Part shown: positions 31,720-39,733 of the stretch, in pieces | Layout: the number at the start of each line of letters is the position of its first letter | Numbering within the stretch: the first letter of the stretch is position 1 | Assembly (NCBI GenBank): GCA_942491525.1 | Contig: CALOBW010000020.1 | Location: 1 to 64,000, forward strand | DNA: 64,000 nucleotides | Direction of reading: 5' to 3' | DNA from: CAYWBU01 sp942491525 | GTDB taxonomy: Bacteria > Desulfobacterota > Desulfomonilia > UBA1062 | Translations under genes and position numbers: made by a program | The notes under the pieces: model-generated | What the model saw: the letters and a program-made list of their open reading frames with translations, nothing else | Databases searched by the model: none | Told to the model about the DNA's origin: nothing

Positions 31720-33324
31720 CTATTTACTGTTCAACAGTTTAAAGGCCGCCTTATTGTTTTTATAGAGGGTGGTGAAAACCTTGTACTGACGGTCATACAT
31801 CTCCCGATACTCTTTCCTGGGATAGTAGGTCTTGGTTGTCGGCACCATGGAGCGCACATCGCTGAAGGAGTCCATGAAGCCCAGGCCGATGGCGCAAACC
31901 ACGGCCGCACCGACAGCGCCGGCATTCTGCGGATTATCCACAATCTCAATCTTCTTACCGGTCACATCGGCCATGATCTGGCACCAGACCGGCGAATTGG
32001 CTCCGCCGCCCACAAAACGCACGGCATCGCCCATATCAAACTTCTTCTCGATGGCCTCGATCATCCAGCGTTTATGGTAAGCGACCCCTTCGAGCACGGC
32101 ACGGACAAGCTTGCGCTTGCCGGTATCGAGGCCGACATTGAAGAACATGGCACGGGCGTCCGGGTCCTCAAACGGACAGCGATTACCGCGCAGCCAGGGC
32201 GTGAAGATGACGCCGCCGGCCCCCGGCGCGGTCTCCTCAACAACCTTGCTGAGGTACTCATAGAGACTGGAGTACTCCTCCTGCTTCTCGGCCACATGCT
32301 CCTTCTTGAGGAAGATGCCGATCTCGTCCAGAGCCAGATGATCGCGGACCCACTGCAGACAGATACCGGAGGTCTCCTGTTCGGCAAAGTAGTTGAACTT
32401 CTCAGGCATGGCACCCAGTACCGAAGCCACCATGGCCGTGATGTCGATGGTGCGCTTATCAACCACCACACTGGACCAGCCCGAAGTGCCGACATAGATG
32501 TGACCGTCGCCAACCTTGGTGCAGCCGGCACCGACCGGAATCATGGAGGCATCACCGCCACCACCGAAGACCGGGATCCCCGGCTTGAGATACATCTCCT
32601 TGGCAGCCTGTTCACTGAGGCCGCCAACCAGATCCGTGGCCTCGATGACCGGCGGCATGTGGTTGATATTAACACCCAGCATGTCAAAGAGACTCTTGGG
32701 CCAGTTGAATCTGCCCTTGCGGCTGTCAAACATCAGGGTGGCAAAGGCCGAATCATAGGTCATGGCCGAGCGGCCGGTGCAGCGGTGAATCAGGTACTCC
32801 TTGACGTCGTACCATTTATCCATCTGCTCATAGACGTGGGGCTCATTATCCTTAACCCAGAGATACTTCCAGACCGGATCCTTGGATGAAGCCGGGGCTG
32901 CGCCGGTAATTTTCAGAAATTTCAAAACCTTGGTGGCGTTAAGCTCGGCAATTTTCACAGCGCCGCCGCCCATGGAATCCTTCATCTGCTTGGTGGCCCG
33001 ATTGTCCATATAGCTCATGGCTCTTCTGAGGGACTTGCCCTCTTTATCAACGGCCACAAAACCCTGCATCTGCGTGCAGAATGACATACCCTTGATATGG
33101 TCCGGATCAACCTTGGTCTTTTTGATCACCCTCTTGGTAGATTCACAGATAGCCCTCCACCAGTCTTCGGGATCCTGCTCAGCACCGCCGTTATCCAGCA
33201 TGTAGAGCGGATACTCAACCAGGGCCGAACCGATAAGCTCAATCTTGTCGGAAATGCTGAAGAGACAGGTCTTGTTGCCTGTCGTACCAATGTCGTGCGC
33301 CAATACCAAATCGGGATAATCCAC
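31720..33324 (-). CDS. FGGY-family carbohydrate kinase (xylulokinase-like)
   Basis: A 534-residue kinase of the FGGY family. The N-terminal phosphate-1 motif is HDIGTTGNKTCLF; the catalytic region contains GGGGDASMIPVGAG (candidate base Asp), and the C-terminal ATP-binding block is VRFVGGGANSPVWCQIMADV. These enzymes phosphorylate sugars or polyols; the closest pattern is xylulokinase, but substrate residues cannot be read reliably. It starts at GTG 33324 (MDYPDLVLAHDIG) with AAGGAG 6 bp upstream. It is the first gene of a three-gene operon and has a promoter with a TetR-type operator next to the -10 box. Confidence 0.9.
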   Translation of the reverse strand: MDYPDLVLAHDIGTTGNKTCLFSISDKIELIGSALVEYPLYMLDNGGAEQDPEDWWRAICESTKRVIKKTKVDPDHIKGMSFCTQMQGFVAVDKEGKSLRRAMSYMDNRATKQMKDSMGGGAVKIAELNATKVLKFLKITGAAPASSKDPVWKYLWVKDNEPHVYEQMDKWYDVKEYLIHRCTGRSAMTYDSAFATLMFDSRKGRFNWPKSLFDMLGVNINHMPPVIEATDLVGGLSEQAAKEMYLKPGIPVFGGGGDASMIPVGAGCTKVGDGHIYVGTSGWSSVVVDKRTIDITAMVASVLGAMPEKFNYFAEQETSGICLQWVRDHLALDEIGIFLKKEHVAEKQEEYSSLYEYLSKVVEETAPGAGGVIFTPWLRGNRCPFEDPDARAMFFNVGLDTGKRKLVRAVLEGVAYHKRWMIEAIEKKFDMGDAVRFVGGGANSPVWCQIMADVTGKKIEIVDNPQNAGAVGAAVVCAIGLGFMDSFSDVRSMVPTTKTYYPRKEYREMYDRQYKVFTTLYKNNKAAFKLLNSK

Positions 33325-33420
33325 AATCGCTCCTTAGAATGCATTTGGGGCCCGCCAGGGCCACTCCTGATGTCCAACTCTACCTAACTTAGTTAACTCC
33401 AGGCTCAAAAAAAATTTACG

Positions 33421-33436
33421 GAGTGAACATTCGCTC
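33421..33436. promoter_or_regulatory. TetR-type operator, site 2
   Basis: GAGTGAACATTCGCTC lies 4 bp downstream of the kinase -10 box and about 97 bp upstream of the GTG start. It differs from site 3 at one position. Confidence 0.8.
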
Positions 33437-33440
33437 GCAA

Positions 33441-33470
33441 TCTATACCGCACTCGGCGTTTTTCTGGCAA
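33441..33470 (-). promoter_or_regulatory. Promoter of the kinase-EEP-MFS operon
   Basis: On the minus strand TTGCCA (33465-33470), 18-bp spacer, TATAGA (33441-33446), then GCAA and the operator: the same geometry as at 23764 and 34483. Confidence 0.7.
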
Positions 33471-33580
33471 GATGTTTTTTATCAATCTCTAAGGGATACA
33501 TTTAATAAGACCTATTCATGATCAGGATTCAGGCCCACAGCAATTAAAAGGACCGCAGCCGCGGCCCCAATCAAACAAAA

Positions 33581-34228
33581 CTAGCTCTTGAGCGCTCGCC
33601 TGACCAGCGTCATCATGCCCTCAATGACCCGCGCATCATCCGCCACAACATCTTCACCCATATAGACCCGCATACGCTCCTTAAAATATGATGAGGCGTA
33701 GGCATACTGGATCATGATGAAAATATTATCCATAAAGAACGCGATGATACCGTCATCCACATCAGCCGTGACCATGCCGTTCTCCTTAGCTGCGGCAATC
33801 AGCGAGCGGTAGTAGTTGGCCGAGATCGACTCGATCTTGCGCGACAGCTCAGCGGAAAGCTCCGAGAGCCCCTCGGTGGTGCTGTCCAGGTAGATCTGAA
33901 TAACCTCGGGCTGCTCGCGGGAGAATTCGCGGGCCTGGATCATAATCTTCTCTATCTTTTCATAGACATCACCCTCACCGGCAATGATGGGCCAGAGCCT
34001 GGAATCCAGATATTTATATCCCATGTCCACCATACTCAGGAAGAGATCCTCCTTGGAGTCAAAGTAGCGGTAGACGGAGCCGACACTGATGCCGGCCTTG
34101 GAGGCAATCGTATTGATATTGGTGCCGCCGAAACCCTTGGCAGCAAACTCCTTAATGGCTACATCCATAATACGATTACGCTTCTCTTCTGAAATATTAT
34201 CAAAAGTATCTTTATGGTATTTCTTCAA
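33581..34228 (-). CDS. TetR-family transcriptional regulator 2 (predicted regulon repressor)
   Basis: A 215-residue regulator. The TetR helix-turn-helix is in residues ~17-63 (RIMDVAIKEFAAKGFGGTNI, then AGISVGSVYRYFDSKEDLF). The ligand domain is helical with an aromatic patch (IMIQYAYASSYF). It sits between the kinase operon and the divergent aminotransferase operon, both of which carry GAGYGAACGTTCRCTC-type operators. Its own promoter has a variant operator in the same place, so autoregulation is likely. I predict that it represses all four promoters and is released by a pathway intermediate. Confidence 0.88.
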   Translation of the reverse strand: MKKYHKDTFDNISEEKRNRIMDVAIKEFAAKGFGGTNINTIASKAGISVGSVYRYFDSKEDLFLSMVDMGYKYLDSRLWPIIAGEGDVYEKIEKIMIQAREFSREQPEVIQIYLDSTTEGLSELSAELSRKIESISANYYRSLIAAAKENGMVTADVDDGIIAFFMDNIFIMIQYAYASSYFKERMRVYMGEDVVADDARVIEGMMTLVRRALKS

Positions 34229-34291
34229 TTTATCAGTTCCTCCTGAGAGTCTCTTTTAATAACCCACCTCTGCAATTAAATCCAGCCTTTT

Positions 34292-34307
34292 GTGTGAATA
34301 TTCACTC
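34292..34307. promoter_or_regulatory. TetR-type operator, site 4 (autoregulatory)
   Basis: GTGTGAATATTCACTC, with a perfect 12-bp palindromic core (34294-34305), lies 4 bp after a perfect minus-strand TATAAT (34312-34317) ahead of the TetR-2 gene. It is the most divergent of the four sites in its centre. Confidence 0.65.
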
Positions 34308-34311
34308 ACAC

Positions 34312-34317
34312 ATTATA
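34312..34317 (-). promoter_or_regulatory. -10 box of TetR-2 promoter
   Basis: The minus strand reads TATAAT here, about 85 bp ahead of the TetR-2 ATG. No good -35 box is visible at 16-18 bp, so the promoter may be weak. Confidence 0.5.
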
Positions 34318-34482
34318 AGATGATAAAGAATAAACATTTGATATCAATATCACTATTCAATCTAATATAAGCATAACCCAGACGCCTGACAGTGAATGAC
34401 CCTTCGTCATTGCGAACTTCCGGAGCTTTAGCCTCCAGAATAGACCCCGTTAATTAAATTTATTTAGTTTGCTAAAATTGTC

Positions 34483-34512
34483 TTGCACAACATAACTTAG
34501 TTAATGTATACA
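34483..34512 (+). promoter_or_regulatory. Promoter of the aminotransferase-aldolase operon
   Basis: TTGCAC (34483-34488), 18-bp spacer, TATACA (34507-34512); operator site 3 starts 6 bp later. The untranslated leader is about 65 nt and ends in AGGAGG ahead of the ATG. Confidence 0.7.
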
Positions 34513-34517
34513 ATTGT

Positions 34518-34533
34518 GAGCGAACGTTCACTC
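34518..34533. promoter_or_regulatory. TetR-type operator, site 3
   Basis: GAGCGAACGTTCACTC is palindromic at 14 of 16 positions and lies directly downstream of the -10 box. Confidence 0.8.
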
Positions 34534-34585
34534 CGTCAAACATATAACGGCGACAGTGAAAAGATAAAACAGGAGGAACATTACC

Positions 34586-36055
34586 ATGAGTAACGGATTT
34601 GCTATCAGCGAATATCATGACACCAAGGAAGTGTATCGGCAGCTGGACAAACTGATCAACCAGCCCATTCGAACCCTCAAAAAAGAGGCCTATGACAACT
34701 ACATCAAATACTATGACGAGAAGTGCCAGAAGTCCAAGGCCATCATCGATGAAGGCATGAAGTACATCCCGGGCGGCGTACAGCACAACCTGGCCTTCAA
34801 CCACCCCTTCCCGCTCGTATTCACCGAAGCCAACGGCTACACCCTCAAAGATATCGACGGCAATGAGTACATCGACTTCCTGCAGGCCGGCGGCCCGACC
34901 GTGCTGGGATCCAACCCCGAAAGTGTGCGCAACAAGGTCAAAGAGCTGCTCGACACCTGCGGCCCGGTAACCGGCCTCTTCCACGAGTATGAGGGCAAGA
35001 TCTCACAGAAGGTCTGCGAACTCTTTCCCGGAGTCGACAAGCTCAGGATGCTGGGCTCCGGCACCGAAGCCGACATGGCCGCCATCCGCATCGCCCGCCT
35101 GGCCACCAAGAAGAAGTACGTCATCAAGATGGGCGGCGCCTACCACGGCTGGAGCGACCAGCTGGCCTACGGCATCCGCCTCCCCGGCACCAAGTTCCTC
35201 GAAGCCAACGGCGTGCCGCGTCACTGCTTCAAGTGGACCCAGGAGTTCTTCCCCAATGACATCAAGAGCCTTGAGCGCAAGCTGAAGCTCAACAAGTACC
35301 GCGGCGGCACCGCGGCCGTCCTGATCGAGCCCATCGGACCCGAGAGCGGCACCCGTCCGCTGGACAAGGACTTCAACCAGCAGGTCCGCTACCTGTGCGA
35401 CAAGTACGGCGCCCTGCTGATCTTTGATGAAGTTGTGACCGCCTTCAGAATCGGCACCTCCGGCGCCCAGGGCTACTACAATGTCACTCCCGACCTGACC
35501 ATCTTCGGCAAGGTTATCGGCGGCGGCTACCCCTCAGCCGGTGGCCTGGGCGGCAAAGATGAGTACATGAAGTACCTCTCCGCCGGTATCGCCGGCGGCA
35601 AGGTCAAGAAGGCCCTCGTTGGCGGCACCATGGCAGCCAACCCGCTGACCGCCTGCGCCGGCTACCACACCATCTGCGAGATCGAGAGCAGTGACGCCTG
35701 CGCCAAAGCCGGCCGCGCCGGCGACCGTCTGACCAAGGGCCTGCAGGAGCTGATCAAGAAGTACGATCTGCCCTTCGTAGCCTTCAACCAGGGCTCAGTC
35801 TGCCACCTCGAGACCGTCGGCACCATGCTCTTTGAAATTCCGTGGAAGACCCCCTGGAAGATCCCCGGCATCCTCAAAGAGGTCCATGCCCGCAAAGAGG
35901 TTATGGAGCACATGGGCGCAGCCTACATGGCCGAAGGCATCGTCTCTTTGGCCGGCAGCCGCCTCTACACCAACGCCATGCAGACCGATGCAGTCATCGA
36001 TGAAGCCCTGGCCCGTTTCGAGAGAGTCTTCAAGAACATCGAAGGCGTAAAATAA
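34586..36055 (+). CDS. Class III PLP-dependent aminotransferase, HemL-like
   Basis: A 489-residue fold-type I aminotransferase. GSGTEA (157-162) contacts cofactor phosphate, FDEVVTAFR (280-288) carries the Asp that binds the pyridine nitrogen, and Lys309 in FGKVIGGGYP is the Schiff-base lysine. The overall pattern resembles glutamate-1-semialdehyde aminomutases, but the ~55-residue N-terminal extension and the context (operon with class II aldolases, TetR-controlled) argue against a haem-biosynthesis role. It more likely transaminates an aldehyde, keto sugar or amino sugar in a catabolic pathway. AGGAGG precedes the ATG. A strong hairpin follows, so it may be made in larger amount than the downstream aldolases. 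Confidence 0.88.
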   Translation: MSNGFAISEYHDTKEVYRQLDKLINQPIRTLKKEAYDNYIKYYDEKCQKSKAIIDEGMKYIPGGVQHNLAFNHPFPLVFTEANGYTLKDIDGNEYIDFLQAGGPTVLGSNPESVRNKVKELLDTCGPVTGLFHEYEGKISQKVCELFPGVDKLRMLGSGTEADMAAIRIARLATKKKYVIKMGGAYHGWSDQLAYGIRLPGTKFLEANGVPRHCFKWTQEFFPNDIKSLERKLKLNKYRGGTAAVLIEPIGPESGTRPLDKDFNQQVRYLCDKYGALLIFDEVVTAFRIGTSGAQGYYNVTPDLTIFGKVIGGGYPSAGGLGGKDEYMKYLSAGIAGGKVKKALVGGTMAANPLTACAGYHTICEIESSDACAKAGRAGDRLTKGLQELIKKYDLPFVAFNQGSVCHLETVGTMLFEIPWKTPWKIPGILKEVHARKEVMEHMGAAYMAEGIVSLAGSRLYTNAMQTDAVIDEALARFERVFKNIEGVK

Positions 36056-36060
36056 AAGAC

Positions 36061-36084
36061 CTGGGGGCGCTGTGGCGCCCCCAG
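36061..36084 (+). other. Strong intercistronic hairpin
   Basis: CTGGGGGCGC (36061-36070) pairs with GCGCCCCCAG (36075-36084) around a 4-nt loop between aminotransferase and aldolase genes. There is no T-run, so mRNA processing or 3'-end protection is more likely than termination. Confidence 0.7.
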
Positions 36085-36106
36085 CCTCCTTCCAAAAGGA
36101 GCAGTT

Positions 36107-36742
36107 ATGGATATCAAAGAAGCCAAACAGATCGTAATCGACGCCGGCCTCAGGCTGGTTGAAGAGGGTCTGATCGCCCGCACCTGGGGCAACATCAGCG
36201 TGCGTCTGAGCGACAACCAGATGGCCATCACCCCCAGCGGCCGCCCCTATGACGAGCTGACCCAGGATGACATCGTGGTCATGAACATTGACGACCTGAG
36301 CTACGAGGGCGACATCAAGCCGTCCGGCGAGAAGGGCGTACATGCCGAGGCCTACAAGCTCGATCCCGCGACCTGCGCCGTCATCCACACCCATCAGCTG
36401 GTGGCCTCAACCGTGGCCGCCGCCCGCCGCGATTTCAAGGTTGAAAACAGCGAATGGGCCGGCATCCTCGGCGGCGACAGCATCCGCTGCGGGGCTTACG
36501 GCCTGCCCGGGACCAAGAAACTCATGAACGGCACGGCCATGGCCCTCAAGGACCGCAAGGCCTGCCTGATGGCCAACCACGGCGCCGTCTGCGTAGGATC
36601 CGACATGCAGCAGGCCTTCGAGGTTGCCCAGACCCTGGAAAAGGCCAGCCAGGCCTTTATTGAGAACGAATTTACAAAGATGGCCGGTAAGGCCGGAGAT
36701 GTGGACGCCATGCACGACTACTATCTCAAGAACCTGGTTTAG
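36107..36742 (+). CDS. Class II aldolase, catalytically intact
   Basis: A 211-residue AraD/FucA-family protein. WGNIS (27-31) and TPSG (42-45) form the phosphate site. Glu75 is in the position of the catalytic acid, and zinc ligands His94 and His96 (VIHTHQ) plus His158 (MANHGA) are all kept. It should be a zinc aldolase or a 4-epimerase on a sugar phosphate. It is the second gene of the aminotransferase operon; AAAGGAG precedes the ATG. Its neighbour 9 bp downstream is a paralogue lacking zinc ligands, which suggests the two may form a mixed complex. Confidence 0.88.
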   Translation: MDIKEAKQIVIDAGLRLVEEGLIARTWGNISVRLSDNQMAITPSGRPYDELTQDDIVVMNIDDLSYEGDIKPSGEKGVHAEAYKLDPATCAVIHTHQLVASTVAAARRDFKVENSEWAGILGGDSIRCGAYGLPGTKKLMNGTAMALKDRKACLMANHGAVCVGSDMQQAFEVAQTLEKASQAFIENEFTKMAGKAGDVDAMHDYYLKNLV

Positions 36743-36751
36743 GAGGTCAGC

Positions 36752-37390
36752 ATGAGCAATAAGAGAGATGAACTGATCGAATGGACCGGCAAGATGCTCG
36801 CCGAGGGCATCATAACCGAAGACAACTACTGCCTGAGCCTGCGCGACGGCGATCATATGCTGATTACGCCGGCAGGCGTCGGGGCCAGCCAGCTAAAGGC
36901 CGAAGATCTGGTTGAGATCACCACCGCGGTGCCCTCCTTCGGCCAGGGCAATCCGGCCCAAGAGTATCCGCTGCACGCCGAACTCTACCGGGCCCGCAAG
37001 GATCTGAACGCCATCATCCACTCCTACACCCGGAGCACCTTGACCGCCTCCAAGGCCGGCAAGACCCTCAAGCCCCTGCTGGATGATTTTGCCCAGATCG
37101 TGGGCACCAGCACCAAGGTTGCCGCCGGCCATGATCCCAAGCTGGCCGGCAAGGCCGTCAGAGCCATGAAGGGGCGCAATGCCGTGCTGCTCAAGGACAG
37201 CGGCGCCATCTGCGCGTCAGTCAACATGGATGACGCCCACGCCGTGGCCCAGGTGCTTGAAAAGAACGCCAAGGCCGTCATTGAGACCGCCTTTCTGGGC
37301 GGCGGCATCAAGATCAACTGTTTTGAAGCCGCATTGATGCGCTTCGTCTACAAACTGAAGTATTCAAAAGCTGCCGTAGAGAACAAGTAG
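36752..37390 (+). CDS. Class II aldolase paralogue lacking zinc ligands
   Basis: A 212-residue protein with the AraD/FucA fold pattern (NYCLSLRDGD, LITPAG, YPLHAELYRA, LNAIIHSYTR, VLLKDSGAICASVN). Of the three zinc histidines only His90 remains: the second is Tyr92 (HSY in place of HTH) and the third is Ser150 (KDSGA in place of ANHGA). Glu71 is kept. The GN-S phosphate loop is also changed. It is therefore probably not a zinc aldolase; it may be a regulatory or structural partner of the intact enzyme, or may have gained another activity. The gene is intact, in frame and has GGAGG, so it is under selection. Confidence 0.8.
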   Translation: MSNKRDELIEWTGKMLAEGIITEDNYCLSLRDGDHMLITPAGVGASQLKAEDLVEITTAVPSFGQGNPAQEYPLHAELYRARKDLNAIIHSYTRSTLTASKAGKTLKPLLDDFAQIVGTSTKVAAGHDPKLAGKAVRAMKGRNAVLLKDSGAICASVNMDDAHAVAQVLEKNAKAVIETAFLGGGIKINCFEAALMRFVYKLKYSKAAVENK

Positions 37391-37397
37391 CAACCAG

Positions 37398-37425
37398 GAG
37401 GGCCCGGCCGGGCCCTCAGCTTTAA
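37398..37425 (+). terminator. Terminator of the aminotransferase operon
   Basis: GAGGGCCC (37398-37405) pairs with GGGCCCTC (37410-37417) and is followed by AGCTTTAAAT. Confidence 0.6.
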
Positions 37426-37464
37426 ATCACTTCCCATTCCAGCTGCGGGCCTTAATATCAACAC

Positions 37465-37875
37465 ATGGCCGATCCGCTCGACAACATTTTTCAGGGGCTC
37501 AGGGAGCTGTGCGAGGAATCATTCCCCAAAACCTGCACAAATTGCGGCCGGCGTTACGAGACCAGGGAGCAGTTCATCAAAGAGACCCTGCCCATACCGG
37601 CAACCAGCGGCCTGAAGGAGTCCAAAGATTTTGACCGGTCGATCATCGTGGAGCTCTTCCGCAACTGCACCTGCGGCTCAACCCTGATGGAGACCTTCTC
37701 CAACCGCCGCGACGAGTCCGACGCCGGCAAACGCCGGCGCCAGCGATTCAACGAAATCATGCACATGCTGGAACAGCAGGGAGTTGCAAAGACCACGGCA
37801 CACAGCGAACTGCTGCGCGTTATTCACGGCCAGGACAGCCAGCTGATCCGCAGGATGGTCACGCGGCCCAAATGA
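37465..37875 (+). CDS. Hypothetical protein with Cys pairs
   Basis: A 136-residue soluble protein I do not recognise. It contains CTNCGRRYETREQF (a zinc-ribbon-like knuckle, residues 24-27) and a second pair CTCGS near residue 69, which together could bind one metal ion. The C-terminal half is helical and very basic (AGKRRRQRFNEIMHMLEQQG). The spacing of the pairs and basic tail suggest a nucleic-acid or regulatory protein, but nothing specific. It is monocistronic and converges on the next gene with only 1 bp between stops. The ribosome binding site is weak. Confidence 0.6.
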   Translation: MADPLDNIFQGLRELCEESFPKTCTNCGRRYETREQFIKETLPIPATSGLKESKDFDRSIIVELFRNCTCGSTLMETFSNRRDESDAGKRRRQRFNEIMHMLEQQGVAKTTAHSELLRVIHGQDSQLIRRMVTRPK

Positions 37876-37876
37876 G

Positions 37877-38527
37877 CTACTTCACATCAAAGGTCAGGCT
37901 GAAGGCCTCGGCATATTTCGAGGTGTAGTAGAGCATGCTGCTCATGGAATTGTTCATACCCTTGGCCGTCTGATAATCCCTGATCATGCTGAAGAGCTCC
38001 TCATCATTGGCCGTGCCGTTCATATAGTCCATCAGGCTATTCTGCTGCCGCTTCTTGAACTGATCACCCATGGTGGCAACCTGAGAATTGATGCCGAGAC
38101 GCTTAAAGGCCGCCTTGAAATCCGCATCCTCATTGAGGGCCTTGCTCAGACTCTCCCTGGCCTCAAAATCACCGGCGACCTCAATCTTACCGCCAGCCCC
38201 CAGCGAGAGCTTGATGCCTGTACCGGCCGAAATATCCAGTTTCGTGACCAGATCCTCCATATAGTTGGCGACATAGGTTTTATCCTGTTTGGCGACACTC
38301 TCATAATCACTGCGCGTGACCAGCTTCTTGTCCCGCTCAATTCCCAGTGAGGCCCGGGCCTGAGCCTCCAACGCCTCGGTTGAGAGCTTGAGCGTATCCT
38401 GGATAACGCCGCCATTGCTCTCCTTGGACGACTCATCCCCGCCCTTCTCCAGCTTGTTCAGCTCGCTGACCAGCGATGACTTATAGTTGGAACTCAACAG
38501 ATTTTCAGAGTAAGCTTTAATATCCAT
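37877..38527 (-). CDS. Hypothetical protein, possibly flagellum-associated
   Basis: A 216-residue protein with no signal peptide or membrane helix. It is rich in Ser, Lys and Glu. The N terminus (MDIKAYSENLLSSNYKSSLV, then VIQDTLKLSTEALEAQARAS) has the TLKLSTEA pattern common in cytoplasmic proteins of flagellar or secretion loci. The middle (LDISAGTGIKLSLGAGGKIE) and helical C terminus match nothing I know. There are no flagellar genes nearby. The start at 38527 has GGGAG upstream; the frame stays open to 38554. Confidence 0.6.
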   Translation of the reverse strand: MDIKAYSENLLSSNYKSSLVSELNKLEKGGDESSKESNGGVIQDTLKLSTEALEAQARASLGIERDKKLVTRSDYESVAKQDKTYVANYMEDLVTKLDISAGTGIKLSLGAGGKIEVAGDFEARESLSKALNEDADFKAAFKRLGINSQVATMGDQFKKRQQNSLMDYMNGTANDEELFSMIRDYQTAKGMNNSMSSMLYYTSKYAEAFSLTFDVK

Positions 38528-38690
38528 AATAATCTCCCGCCGTTTGAAAAGCACAGGCCGTGCCAGCAGGTCGCAACGGCCATTCTGACACGGCTATCGC
38601 AGAACTGCCTGTCAAATTACCGGCAACAATTGCCCTCAGGGTTGGCATCCTGCCACCCAGATGCTAGATCAGTGACACAAGGAGATAGCC

Positions 38691-39533
38691 ATGAAGTATA
38701 TCGGAGCTCACACCAGCGCCAGCGGCGGCGTTCAGAATGCGCCGCTAAACGCCACAAATATTGGCGCCAAAACCTTTGCCCTCTTCACCAAGAACCAGCG
38801 CCAGTGGAACGCCAAACCGCTCGAGCCGGCTGCAATTGAAACCTTCAGGCAGAACTGCGCGGATGGCGGCTTCGGCCTGGATATGATCCTGCCCCACGAC
38901 AGCTACCTGATCAACCTGGGCCACCCCGAGAAGGAGCCTCTCAAGAAGTCGCGCGCCGCCTTTCTGGACGAGTTCAGACGCTGCGAGCAGCTGGGCCTCA
39001 GACGCCTCAACTTCCACCCCGGCTCGCACCTCAAGCAAATCAGCGAGGAGGAGTGCATTAAGACAATCGCCGAGTCCATCAACCTCACCCTCGATCAAAC
39101 ATCAGACGTGATCGCGGTGGTCGAGAATACCGCCGGTCAGGGCTCCAACATCGGTTACAGCTTTGAGCACCTGGCCGCCATCATCGACCAGATCGAGGAC
39201 AAGTCGCGCATCGGGGTCTGCATCGATACCTGCCACGCCTTCGGCGCCGGCTACGACCTGCGCACTCATGAGGCCTGCGACAAAACCTTTAAGGAGTTTG
39301 ACGAGATCGTGGGCTTCAAATATTTGATGGGCATGCACCTCAACGACTCCAAGAAGGACTTTGAGAGCCGCCTCGACCGCCACGAATCGATCGGCCGGGG
39401 GCTGATCGGTATTGAGGGTTTCAGGTATATCATGGAAGATGAGCGCTTTGATGATATGCCGCTGATTCTGGAGACGCCGAATGAGGAGATTTGGGGTGAG
39501 GAGATTTTGATGCTTTATGGGATGGTGAAATAA
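38691..39533 (+). CDS. nfo: Endonuclease IV (deoxyribonuclease IV)
   Basis: A 280-residue AP endonuclease that cuts DNA 5' to abasic sites in base-excision repair. TIM-barrel signatures with three-zinc ligands are present: GAHTSASGG (His), NFHPGSH (His), VVENTAGQG (Glu), CIDTCHAFGAGYDL (Asp, His), MHLNDSK (His, Asp) and LETPNEE (Glu). Length is standard. An ACAAGGAG ribosome binding site sets the start. It is monocistronic, with a dispersed palindromic repeat just downstream. Confidence 0.95.
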   Translation: MKYIGAHTSASGGVQNAPLNATNIGAKTFALFTKNQRQWNAKPLEPAAIETFRQNCADGGFGLDMILPHDSYLINLGHPEKEPLKKSRAAFLDEFRRCEQLGLRRLNFHPGSHLKQISEEECIKTIAESINLTLDQTSDVIAVVENTAGQGSNIGYSFEHLAAIIDQIEDKSRIGVCIDTCHAFGAGYDLRTHEACDKTFKEFDEIVGFKYLMGMHLNDSKKDFESRLDRHESIGRGLIGIEGFRYIMEDERFDDMPLILETPNEEIWGEEILMLYGMVK

Positions 39534-39544
39534 TCCATCCTTGA

Positions 39545-39604
39545 TGTCATTGCGAGCGCAGCACGGCAATCAGATTGCTTCGTCGTAAACTCCTCGCAAT
39601 GACA
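39545..39604. repeat. Dispersed palindromic repeat (TGTCATTGCGAG type)
   Basis: TGTCATTGCGAG (39545-39556) and CTCGCAATGACA (39593-39604) are perfect inverted arms with a 36-bp insert containing GGCAATC and GATTGC. A partial copy lies at 34406-34415. Repeats of this kind are scattered through many bacterial genomes as non-autonomous elements. Confidence 0.75.
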
Positions 39605-39733
39605 TTTAATCTCCGCCATTGCATTTCCCGGTCGGGTTTCGTAAACTCTACCCGATCTACATCCCACGACCTTAATTATCAAATAATTGCTGCTTTTTCA
39701 GCCCCAAGGCTGACCAATACAGAGGAGGAAGTA

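Larger units (their letters stand above)
33325..33580. other. Spacer between kinase operon and TetR gene
   Basis: It holds the kinase promoter (33441-33470) and operator site 2 (33421-33436). An AACTTAGTTAA sequence (33387-33397 region) recurs in the aminotransferase promoter at about 34495-34505. The rest shows nothing recognisable. Confidence 0.6.
34229..34585. other. Divergent control region of the TetR-2 regulon
   Basis: This 357-bp region carries the TetR-2 promoter with operator 4 (34292-34307) and the aminotransferase promoter with operator 3 (34518-34533). Between them is a fragment (GTCATTGCGA at 34406-34415) resembling the dispersed repeat at 39545-39604. No gene is seen. Confidence 0.7.

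Noticed and set aside
34511..34533. Lac-operator-like AATTGTGAGCG sequence
   Set aside because: The match is short and is better explained by the TetR-type palindrome shared with three other sites; there is no LacI-family gene nearby.
39575..39733. Upstream extension of the lipoprotein ORF at 39734
   Set aside because: The extension runs through the palindromic repeat and would bury the lipoprotein signal sequence inside the protein.
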